This document shows, one piece after another, positions 1 to 12,598 of a stretch of DNA of 64,000 nt. The DNA is taken from contig OZ022591.1 in NCBI GenBank assembly GCA_963669155.1, positions 3,315,797 through 3,379,796 of the forward strand. Direction: 5' to 3'. Position numbers and translations under genes: made by a program. Position 1 is the stretch's first letter. Every line of letters begins with the position of its first letter. Origin of the DNA: Arbacia lixula (lineage: Eukaryota; Echinodermata; Echinoidea; Arbacioida; Arbaciidae). The notes beneath the pieces are model-generated. The model had not been told where the DNA came from, searched no databases, and worked only from the letters and a program-made list of their open reading frames with translations.

Positions 1-3000
1 CACAATAAGAGAACGATGTGAACGAACTTTTCCTTTCAGGCATCTTTCAATACGTCCACTGACTCGACACATGTGTCTTTGGAATTATAATTTCATTTCA
101 AAAGGAGCAAAAATGAATATCAGCACTGAAATTGAATAAAACTGTTAAGATTGGTTATATCAATACATGATTAGTCACCGTGTTTGAGTCATTTATGTTA
201 TACTACACCGTGACCTAAAATAAAGAGCAATCCATGTTTTGTGGTTGTTTTGGATTGTACACATGACAATGAAGACAAGTGACAGACTCTAAATTTAAAA
301 CCCCAGCAGGTGAAAGACATAATGATCCGGGAGTTGCCAATTTGAGGAAGCAGGATAAGCACGAGGAAGCCCCATTTAAAAGAAAATAAGTAACTACACC
401 GCTCGGGAAAGACATGAGAACAATGTCGTGTAATCCGTTCACCGATGACGATTCCAGTGTCAATGTAATTATGTCATGCATATGCATCCAGGCCTGGTGC
501 GTTAATCCCTTACCCTAGATTTAGATCCGAGGTGCAAATCCCTGGGAATTAGGTAATGAGATCGCTTTGTGACGGGGGCTTAACGGTTCTAAATGGGTAT
601 ACGACTGAGGACTTACGTGTGGTCCATGCACGGAATGGGAATGTCAAACGCGAGGGATATTTGAGCAGGGGTATGTTTTGTCAGTGTCTGAGGGCTGCAA
701 GTGGATAGCTCTGGCCAGCATCCTCTTTTTATCATGTTTATAGCGCCGGGAGGAGCTCATTCACGATACTGGGGTTACCAAAAGGTGTAAATGATCTGGC
801 TGTACTAGAAGTGAGCAGCCGCTAACCCACTCTCAGTTTTACACACAGTCTGAATGTTAAGACTACATTGTATGTCTGCGCTGTAGAAAATGTTAAGAGT
901 TGTGATACGGCTACGATTGTAGTCTGATCATGGCAGACACGCTGTTGGGGACTTTGCTGCCATGGATGCACGATCGTAAAAGTCAGAGTGGCATCTGATC
1001 ACTGTCGTTGTACTAGACCGAGTCTATTCTTTCATAGAGGTGATCAGTTGCACTCGTCAAGAGAGGGGAGGTAGGGATGGGGGAGGGATGGTAACATGAA
1101 GCTGAATCTTCGGAGAGTGGGTGAAGCAAATTATTGTGCAAAATCATATAGGTGTGAGTGACTGATACGATGAAAGCATATTGGATCATCGTGGAGGTTA
1201 TACAACATCCGTGGTCGTACGTGCATTTCCTTTGCATGTTACGCTGCTTGAAGACTGGTGGAGAGGACAGGGAATGTACTTTTTCTTCGACACGCTTACT
1301 TCACATTTGGGTCCATCACCCCACCCACGTCTTCTCTAGCACCCTGTCCTTGTCATACGCTCACCCAGACTTTGCCTCTTTTTCAGGTTCTTCGACATTT
1401 CTAATTCAAACTTGACAATAGAGTCTAGTAATCACAAGACTAACCACTCTTCCTTTCTCCTCTTATCTCCGTCTGTCTCGGAGATGAAACGGAGAATGAT
1501 TAGTCTACTGCGGTTAGACCCGTTTATCGCATATTGTACTTTTAGATTGATAATCCCTAACAGCCTGGGCGAAAGGATAATCCAGACTTGGATTTTGAGG
1601 TAGGCGTACTCCTCATTGGGAACTTTCTCCCTCTATTTGCATACCGTCAACACGTCCCACCTACTTACTTTCATGTTGTCTCGCTTACACCAACACCACT
1701 CGAACTGTCCTTGCAATTATAATTGAGTGTTGGAAGTCAATCGCTTTCCAATGACCTACACGCCAGGAGATAGTTACCAGAATGAACTGATTAGATTATA
1801 ACAAAACCCTATCGAGCCATCTGGATTTTGGTAGCGATAATATGACATCACACGTTTGCAAGTTTGATGACTAGTAGTAGTACGGCGCCTGATAAGGACA
1901 AGCTGGTTTCAACCAGGTTATGAACGAAAGATGTACCTATGTGGTATACGATGCCCCTCGGCTCTGGTTAAAGTAGACATAAGAGCACGATCACAAAAAT
2001 TGACTCCAACGTTTTAGGGGAGCGAAAACGCTGCAACTGGGGCTTCAATATGATCTATTAACCTCCTTTCTGCCCCAAAGAGAGTTCAAACTCCTTTACT
2101 CCAGTTTGTAATATTTTGTGTTCATTAACCATCTTAATCGTGTTAACTTAATGGTCCATTTATTGCTCACAGCGGCTGCACAATTACTTAATGCGGACTT
2201 CAAAAATGTATCAAGGATAGGGATTCACCGATTCCTCTGTGGTAAGGAAGTGAATAGTTATACCTGTGTTGGATGGCACGTAGCGGGACAAGCGAAAAGG
2301 TCCGGCTCGTTATGGATCACCCTGGGATTTTCGTTAGTGGTCACGTGGTCACCTCAAAGAAAAAATGGTCTGGTAGGAAAGCCAAGGACCAGACACGGAG
2401 AACAATACTAAACCTCTAAGTATGTAGATGAATGAAAAGCTGTGTCTGTGGTTTGCACCGTAAACAAAAACAACCCGATTCAGCTTTGTATTCCACTAAA
2501 AGCACAGTTTAACGGTCAGAAAGATTCTAACGGTGTTGTGGTTAACGGATTAGTGTTGCGGTTATGCATGGCCTGTTTGTGTCTAATGACGAATGCATCC
2601 TTGTAACGTAACATTGACCGCTCAGGGCCAAGTCTGACGAAAAATGACGAAAATCTTCGACGTGTTTTCATCCCTTTTTACCTGTTTAAACACTTCGGGC
2701 TCTCGTGATATCCGAGTGGTGACCGAAATGTCCCGAACGCCCGAAGCAATTAATTCGGACTTCCTCTGCCACACTATTCGTCCGGCGAAGTGACCCGAAG
2801 AGCCGACCAGATCAATCATAATTTCTTGAATTACCTTTTCCCCAGCGGAGCCGTGTGGTCGAATAAAGCAATGACCTAGAAAACAAACACAGAGGCATTC
2901 ATTAGCGCCAGGGCGAAAAAAGAGAGGCAAATTCTTGATATTTTGCGGTGAAGTTGAAAGCTTTCGCACTGGCGGTAAAGTCGATCACGGCGCACGAGAA

Positions 3001-6000
3001 CGGCTAAATACGGAAATTGTTCGTTGATGGAGTCGGTTTTAACAAGGTATGGTGGATTAGGACTCTCGAATCGCGAAAGGTCAAGTCGACTGATGAAATC
3101 TAGCGTGACCTTGTTACGAATATGATCGAACATGTGCCCCATTACCTGAAATAATTTCCTTATTAAATGATGAGTGTACCAGACAGGTTTAAGACCCTAA
3201 CATCCCGCTTTTAAGACAAAACAGTAAACAGTGATTTTATAAATAGACAAAGGAAAGGGCGTAGTACTAATAGAGATCGACCTTCTATGTAAATCCGATG
3301 ATGTCAGAATATATGCGCGCGCAAGGAATAATTTTCTATAGCGGTGCGAAAACATACTACGTACTGACGTTCAATATAGATTGTTTTGCTGTAAATACTC
3401 GCCGTTTTTAATCTCGTCTGAATCTATCATGTCTATTCCGATTCTGGCATAATATTTAGAGTAACAAGCGTTCTGCCCTCCACGTCTCAGATTCCAATTA
3501 GGTGCAATTGCTATCAATTATTTGCAGACGCACAGCCGCGCGCACACCGCGATCTAAATGGAATAGTTCCTTCTAGCTCTATGCGTTCGCGGTGTAGGAA
3601 TTAGCTTGGGAATCAATCCGACTTCAGTTCGTCTTGTGTTATCGAAGAACCCTGGCAAGTGGTCGTCTGCTTTCCAGCAGCCCCGCGTCCCTACACAACC
3701 GCTGAGGTAACCACAAGCACGGTACCCACAAAGAAAAAGAAGAAAGAAAGAAAAGAAAGGAAACGTGACATTGAGATTTCTCGTTTAACGCTCTTCCCTT
3801 CCTTCCCAAACAATAAGCCGAGGCAGTTTTCTTGACATTACTTTTTGGTAACTACTGAATATCACACTGGGTGATTGTTTATAGATGTTCTGTAATAAAA
3901 ACTTTATTAGCATTAAGCAGCGGTAACATGTTAATAAGTACTAGCATTCATACCGCGATGACGTGGAAACAAGAGTGATTTTTGTCACTTTCCTTATCTG
4001 AACATTTGCTCTCTTTTGGTTTGTACTAAGCAGCCTTCCACGTGCACATCTCCGTCATACTAATTACTGTATTACTCACATGTAATACCCTGATTACTTT
4101 AAAAAGACCCCTCTTTGATTTTGAGCTGAGTTTGCGGCTTGGCAAGATTCGCCTCTGAAGGAGTCTGTCACAAGCAGAAACCACGGAAAGTACTAAGTCC
4201 CTTTTTTAATGCCTCATCTTTGCTAGCGTGACAGCTAACCATGGTCTTCGCGGTCTTTCCCACGTGCACCCGATCTTGCATGTCCCTCCCTCTCCGAACC
4301 ACGTGCTTCCTTAATCATGTTAGTTCGAGTTAACTTTCAGCTACAATGTCATATATTACATGAATTTTCCATTGTGTAAAACCGAAATAGAAACAAAGCA
4401 GCAAAGTGGGATTATTTGAGATACTTCAGACAAGTCAAAGTTACGATAGACGTAGAGGGCGGCTGGCGTTCGCCTGCCTTTTTGTTTTGTCCCTGTTATG
4501 TTTTGCGTTAGGAGGTGGGGGAATTGTCTTAGGGCATGTAGTTGCCCTACTTTCTTAATAGATTCCAGGTGCGTCGCTATCCGAAACGAACAATTTGAGC
4601 CGATTTTCCGAGCTGTTTGCCCGATGAGAATGATTATGAATTTCCTTCCAACCTCGTGAGTGGTCCATTTTCTTGAATGCGTCTCACTCGACATAGCCTG
4701 ATGTTCAGACTGTTTGGGTATTTCCAATAAAAAAATCCCGATGAATGAAGTCTGTCTGAAGACGCCGTCTTGTTCTTTAGTCCTTCTCTAGCTCGGACGA
4801 ATCGAGGAAACGAAGAAGTGCTTTCATAGTACTAGAGTAGATAACTAGAGTAAGATTCGAAATGTCCATCTTAAGATTAGAAATGTCCAACTGCCTGGTA
4901 ATTAGACTTCGCCAACCACAATTTAATTGTCACTTTCTGTACTTAATGATCAGCTGCAGATGGAAACTCCACTCACGGCTCCTTTCAGAGACATGGTATT
5001 GTGATGTTGCATCGCGAATATTAACGCGTAAATTCATTGATTAGCTTTAATAATGTCAATGTTAGCACGCTTCACTTATATTTATAGGTTAGAATGTTTT
5101 AATTTTAGAAAGTTGTTGAGTACGGACACCCTTATGTAGTCACGCGGGACCTCCCACGTGAGAAAACGTACTCACCATTTTCCCATTTTAAATTCTAATA
5201 CCGAGCGAGCTGTGAATTTTGTGGGATTATTACTGACAAAACAATCAGGTGCTGTAAGATGACTAATATGAAACACCGTGACCACAAACGTGAAGATCGC
5301 AACTTGTGGCGAGTCAAATGGTGTATCCCTTCTCTCTTATCCACTTACTTGACTTGAGAGAAATCAGTTTTAGATGTGAGAGGTAAGGCAGAAAATATAA
5401 GGCCTTCAGCCGTCTGCTAAGTGGGAGCCTTACGCCTGTCGGATAATCTCGTTAGGCGACATAGATAATAGACACGGATTAGTGGTGCCACTGCTGTAGT
5501 CACTGCATCATAATGCAGTCTGGGCAAAGCGGAAAACAGCAGGTGTAGGATGCAGACAATTCGGATGATTCTTCTTTTCTCTCTGGTCGGGAAGAAATCG
5601 TCATTTCCATCCAAGCTATCCATTGCACTTCCCCCCCAAGACAGACTCCTTTGCTTGAGGTCCGTGTATATATACCTATGTAACCACACTGTTCCGATAT
5701 GTCAATGTGTTTTCGATTATGGAAAAAGTTGGTTAAAGTCTGTCTGGTCTCGGACTAACCTTGACAATAGACCTACGCTGTGGGTCCAGACCCTCATTCC
5801 TGTCTATTATTAAACGCTTGTTAGCCTTGACTGCGAAGAGTCCCCTGCGCCGAGCAGATAATGAGCAAATACGCCCCGATCCGACTTTCAAAGAGGAACG
5901 AGTCGCTTCACTGAGGCCTCCGCGGCGAGGGACCCGCGTTCAGGTCAGAGGGGACCTTAAATGGTTCACAACAAAATAGTTTCACCTGCATGAAAATAAT

Positions 6001-6905
6001 TCGGCAACTGAGAAGTACAAGTTTAACTTCACAGCTTATGGCCCTTCCTCCTCCATGCCTGCGAGCCTGTGCGTAAAACAAAAGGCAGATGGGTGAATCT
6101 ATAGACAAACAAATCCAGAACGTTTGGGTTGTTATCCATCATTACATTGAACGTGTTTGGGCTTGATTTTAGGAGGTCAAGATCTATGATTATCGATACA
6201 TATTTAGGGAAAATGTTTATGTGCTCGTACTCTCTTGATGATTCATGATGTATGAAAAACAACGCTACACCCTACACTTCATGAAAGTGAAATGCATCCA
6301 TCTATTCGTGCTACTCCTCAAAAACACCCTTTAGGTGAGATAACGACATGCATTACTCTTCCTACTAATTTGATTGCGGCTGGCTAATTCATTCATCCTG
6401 GACTCGTTTTCAGAATGATAAAACTGGTAAAGATGCGACTAACTCAAACATTATTAGCTCAGTTTAGGAACAAGGTCTTCAAGTAATCCCGATATCCCTT
6501 GTTTGATAATGAACTTGTAAGTAACGTCGCCCTGATCTACTTTCAAATGATGATGCAGCCAAAGAAGGCCCCTTTCCCTTAAAGCAATGATATCAAAGGC
6601 GACGACAATGGCATGTACGACGGATATGACGATTGCAAGAAAGCCATCTGAATTTGGGTGCATTGACGATAGTGAAATTCGAAAGTAGAGTACAATTGCT
6701 CATTCGATTTCGCTAATTGCTGATTTGTCATCTCTGTACTTTGCCCATCTCTTACCAGGGGAAATATGGGGAGTATCATTATATTTAGGTATGACACTTA
6801 ATGCTCATTCCATATTATACCTATCCCACATCTACTCCCAGGATGCATTCATTCAAACCAGTTGCTTATCGCTTCTTTTCTCTATGTTTCCATTCATGCA
6901 TCTAG
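1..6905. other. Left flank, no recognised gene
   Basis: No open frame here resembles a known protein or continues through plausible splice sites. The stretch should contain the missing first coding exon of the carotenoid oxygenase (about 25-30 residues, ending in phase 1 before base 6906), unless that exon lies further left. I checked several GT donors (around 2370, 3710, 4898, 6316 and 6426) and none gave a family-like N-terminus in the right phase. A purine-rich tract lies at about 3730-3762. I see no TIR elements like those right of 22 kb. Confidence 0.5.
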
Positions 6906-9900
6906 GTACGCTCCCGAGCTGGCTCGTCGGATCTCTCGTCCGCATAGGACCTGGTCTGTTCGAGGTCGGAGCTACCGAGTACAAGCATTGGTTTGACGGG
7001 CTCGCGCTCATGCACAAATTCGCCATCAGGAGCGGTAAGGTCACCTACCAGAACCGGTTCCTGCGGAGCAACGCGTACAAGAAAGCCATGAAGTACAACA
7101 AGATCATCTTATCGGAGTTTGGCACCGTCGGGGTCCCCGACCCGTGCAAAAACGTCCTCGAACGGTTCGCGACGCATTTTCTACCGCTTAATGTTACAGA
7201 CAATAATTTAATAAACGTGTATCAACTAGGAGACGAGGTCTACTCAGCAACGGAGACTCACACACCAAGAAAGATCAACCTCAAAGACCTCAGTACAGAA
7301 GACCAGACGGTAGGTGGCGCTGTGACGTGGCCGTTCGTTCACATTTGAACCACCGGCAAAATGTGGTCCGACTTATAATTAGAAAATGAAGCACGATTTA
7401 GCGGGATTGAACCTTTCCTCTTGAATGAAAATGGTATCAGCATGTTCACTAATCTTGTTAAATGATCTCGTTATACCCAATCTTGCACACTCCCCATTTC
7501 CTCTGGGTTTAAGTGCGGCACGTAGTTGTAATTGATTTATCTGCTCCTTCAAGCTACGTGTGACACTGAGAATGTTTTATGGAACTGCAAATTCCATGTG
7601 GCTTTTAGATCCCTCCAAGCATTATTTACAGCCAGAAATATACAGATATTCAGATGGTTGCTATTTGGATGATTATTTGAATCAACTTTCACGTTTTCGT
7701 ATAGTAACTTGACACACAATGCACTTCTGCCGTATGTAACTTCGTGTACTGGCAATACATTTCTGAATGTGATCCTCAAGATGAAACAAACTATTTAGTG
7801 ATTTGAGAACAATAACCCACAATGAGAGGCAGACGCCATGCTAGGAGAATTTGTGGTTCCCGCGTGTTTTTGCCTAATGTTATTACAAACCCAACTCACC
7901 ATGACACGTGCTCCCTTCGTCACCCCTATGCCCATGCTCACCACAGATCGACCTGCTCAAGACGTTCGGTATGATGACTGCCTCCGCCCACGCCCAGACC
8001 GACCGAGACGGCTGCTCTTACAACATGGGGACTTCCTACCTCACTGGCTGCTTCTACAACATCATCAAGTTCTTTCCCAAATCTCACAAAGGTAAGGCTG
8101 CTGCCCACACTTCCTGGGTTCCTTGAGAAACGAAAGAGAGGAAACCGATGCTCAGACCTAGTCCGTAAAACAGCACGATATCATTACACAAATATCAACA
8201 TCTCCTTTTCAGAGTTTCATTTTTAGTTCGAGATGTAGCTCGGTGTGTATCAATACTGTCTATTCCACTGTTGTTTCACTAAAGGATGGGGGGGGGGGGG
8301 GAGTATGTTTTTTTTTTTTTTTTGGCATACTGACTCTTTTTGGAAAGGATGTTAAATCACTAAACTGCTGCGAAATAAGCTTCAGGATTCAACGAAATCC
8401 AAATGGAAAGTCGTATCTTGGACAGTTCTATCCTTACACCTGTGATCTTAGTATACCTTAAAGACAAACGAAAGGTAGCGTGAGGCCCACGATAACGGCA
8501 TGTCGTCCATAAAGCGATTCTCTATCCACTTAACCTCTATCATCTTCTCACCCTAAAATAGACCTTCCAACCAGCAATATTATTAGTACCTTACACGTAC
8601 ATGCTGTACTTCGTGTCTGTTACAATCTTCATTTCACTTCTTGAACAAACGCCTTGCTTTTTACACTGTTTCTTTTCAACAAGGTGTCTGTGGGCATGAC
8701 ATAATATTGTGTAAATTATTAAAGTGAGTGCTCTTCATAATATCTGTAATTTTGATCTGTACTTGGAGAAAACTCGTTGCAGGACGTTGATTGTTGTGAG
8801 TACTATCGAATGGGTAGGGCTCCCATGAATTTTGCGTAGGAGGAAGTTGGCAGATAACATGATATAAAACGTAAACACCTGTTCTACCGTTGTCTTTCCC
8901 TCTATCATTGTTTTACATCCTATCAAACAAACGGTCTTATTCGATTGATTACAAAATATGGTTATCCTGAAATCGGATGGTGACTGCCCTTCAGGAATTA
9001 GTCGCTATCTCTCCCGAGCTATCCAGGGCCTCAATTGAGTGGGCGAGAGGAGCAGGAAGCACTCCTACCTCATGTCGGGGGAACCCCCTTCCTGAAGTAG
9101 TTTCGGTGATGACCAATGCTTCAGCTGATACCCTACCAGGCACGCCAGGGGGCCAAGTAGCTAGGATGGGAATACCCCCTTCCAATCATCGCCTCATCCC
9201 CAACCCCCTCCTCCATAATCTGACCGTCAGCCACGTGTGTGACCTATTAACATATCCCAGGGGCAGGAAACGCAACGCTCGTCAACATGTGTAGGGCTTG
9301 TTGTTACGTAATCAAGCCGATATGGCGTCCCGAATGAGGATGATTACTGATGACGATATAATGTGTCCGATTATTTTAAGACCCCGATATGTGCACGTGT
9401 CATATGGCTGGCTACAGCGTCGCCCACACTGTCTCGTCGATACGATGATTAAGAAAAACAACATTTTTGAACTGTCTCCCTTCAATTGTGAATGACGACG
9501 CGATGTCAATTGAAAGAGAGACAGATCATTATGACTTATCTCTTCAAACCAGCTGACCAGTAAGCATAAGCCTGGTTTTCATGACGAGTAATGATTCAAG
9601 TAGAAAGCCTGTATGCACAACTACAGTAACAGGTACTTAAATGATGTAATGGAAAGGGCATTGATAGTTTTCAACTCCAATTATCAATGATTGTACAACT
9701 CTATTTTTCATAGCGGAACATTCTGAATATTTTTGTCATCATGGTCATGATTGCTTTGACCGCATGTTTTCTTATTTCAGACTTGAATACATCTACAAAA
9801 CATTCCGTATTGCGTTATCTTTTTTTACAGAATCTTCATCGGTCTCATCGGAGATGACAAGTTCTTCCACCGACAGTAGCAGTCCGGCAATGTCCGCAAA

Positions 9901-12541
9901 GCTTCTGTGTAGCATTCGCGCCAGGAACCCACTGAAACCCTCGTACTTTCACAGCTTCGGCATGACCGATAACTACATCGTGTTCTCCGAACAGACGCTT
10001 TACATCAACGTCGCCAAGCTCGCCGCGTCCCAGATGTTGGGGAAACCCGTGTCATCATGCTTCGAGTTTGACCACGACGGCTCGACGCTCTTTCACCTAG
10101 TCGACAAGCAGACGGGCGAGATCATGAACAGGAGATACCACGCCGGTCCGCTGTTCGGCATGCACGTCATCAACTCGTACGAGGACGACGGACACGTGGT
10201 CTATGATATCTGCTCGTATGACGACGACGAACTCTTAAAGAAGTTTTACCTCGATTATCTAAGGCACGGCGATCAGAATGGAAAGAGGCATTTTCCCATC
10301 ACGCAAGTTAGGAGATACGTCATCCCTCTGAGGATAGACGAGGTTAGTCAAACGCATCGTATCTTCTTATTCCTGTACTCTTTCTCGTTCCCTATCAGCA
10401 CCTATTGTTATCGTATCTTCGTCATTAGAAAGGCTTCTTCTCCGTCTATTTTCCTTACCCCCTTTCTTATCCTACCTAACTAACTCTGTATTCTTCTTCC
10501 TCTTCTCTTCATTCACTCCTTCGTCCCTGTTTTATTCTGCTCCGTCACCCGCTTCAATGGCATACTTGTGTAACTCTATGTCTGCCATAGACACCGTGCT
10601 CTGTACAACTATGCTTAATACTCGTGCATAAACACATCTATTCAGTGGCGCAATGATCAGTTAGCCAGTTCAGCTTCTTTATACATCGTTCATTGGCAAC
10701 GCTGTTGTCTTCTTTCTCGAATCATAGCTCAAAGAGCCTCCATGAAGATAGACCAATCTACAAGGACGTGTCTAGGACGTTTTAGCTTTCCTAGGACACA
10801 TTCCTTGTGCCATCTTTCTTTGAAGTTATTCGGAAACGGTTTAGAGATCTTCTCCGGGAAGCAAAGCAATGGGAATGAATTAGACGCATTGAATAATTAA
10901 TGAAGACGATAACTTAAAGAGAACAGGACAATATCCAACCACATCGCGTAGAACCAGACAATTCAACGCTCCAATGCCATATCCAATGTGTTTCCGGTGA
11001 TATCGATCGCCCTGCCCGGAATCTATAGAAGGGTGTGGTAACACTATCAACTTCCAGGTGACTTGTCACCATTAGGCGCAAGGGGCTTAGGAGTAATTAG
11101 ATTACAGTAAGGAAGTTGCGAAGTTTTATATTCTTGGATAATTGTTTAAAATTGCGATCGAGTTTGAGTAAACGGCACGATCAAGACATTGTGTAGGGTC
11201 GACCGTTTTCATTAATGTACATAAAAAATAGCTTTCATGAAAAAAACTACAGGATAGAACTCTCGACATTGGTTTGATAGTGCAGGATTGTATACGACAA
11301 TTGTGTGCTGATCATAGAGGTCAAATGAAATAAAGCATGTATATACCTTTCGATTGAGAGGCAAGGCTGAGTTTTCACGGACCGTCATCTTCGTCTGAAT
11401 CTATATAGTATTCCTTCTCATTACTCGTCTCGTGTTTCCTCTCACAGCACTTTACTCGCCAGAGGGCCTTTCGCAATCGATGCATTCCAATTGGTGATCA
11501 ATGACTAGTGCCAATCGATTAGATGTTTTGTCGGATACCTAGGGATTACCGGAACAATCCAAAAAATCTGTAATTACTGGAACGATTATGCTTCCGTGAC
11601 ACTGTCTGGACTAATCACATGGGAACGCTATTTTTTTTGGAAGATGATAACGGAGGTTCAAACGAGACCAGACAGATTGATCGATCGAGACAAGAGCGTG
11701 ACAGACTCTTTTCTTTTCAAACTTCTAGGGTAGCTACACTTCTTCGAATAAACATGTGCAAAGTATTTCGACTTACGAAAGAAAAGTGGTTCATGATCCG
11801 TGATATCACTTTACGCCTTTCTCGCGTGCAACTTAAGTGTAATCTATAGGTCATCATGTATGGCATACATAAGCCTACATAGAAGATAAGTGTATGTACA
11901 TAAGAGTGACGAATCAATACTCAACCGCCAAAATGCCCTTAATTATAGGATGGAATTCAGGCATTGCAGAACCGGTCCTTATTGGATAATAAGTATGCCA
12001 TGCCGCTGAGGGAATCAATTACCCCTTGCAGTTGATCCTTTATGTTTATAATCGCTAAATTCATGGTTCAGACCGCCTTCGAGTATTCGAGTATAGACTC
12101 CCTCACGCGTTGGATAATCAATAGATTGTTTTTTAACCCGCATACCACGATGAATGTGCGGTATTTGAGGGGAGGAAGGGGCGGGGGTTACTAGGGTACA
12201 ACTAACAAGCAAGGCCATGAGGACCCCATCCTCTTTCTACTCATCTCTTTCAAGTCTTTGATGTTGGAGAAGAGCCGAATTTCAAACAATAAGGTGTAAT
12301 TTTGTACGGATTATGAATTAAAAATCATTATTCTCTTGTTTGTGCGTTCTGTTTTAGAACACGCCCGTCGGTACGAATCTGGTCACACTTAACTATACCT
12401 CGGCATCGGCACAACTCCTCCCCGACGGGTCGGTGGAACTCACCTATGAAGAGGCGTCAGATATTGGTGAGTCCTCCATCTGTCCATTCGCGTAGCAAGT
12501 TCTTTGATTCTGGTAGAAAATGAGAGGAAAGTTTGTGAAAT

Positions 12542-12598
<57 letters not shown>

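Noticed and set aside
4356-4727. 123-codon minus-strand frame in the left flank
   Set aside because: Considered as a retroelement remnant because of its length, but no reverse-transcriptase, integrase or nuclease motif could be identified.
8977-9294. 105-codon GC-richer plus-strand frame within an oxygenase intron
   Set aside because: It resembles no family I know, has no supported splice sites, and skipping it joins the flanking exons in phase. It could be a transposon remnant, but no repeat partner was seen.
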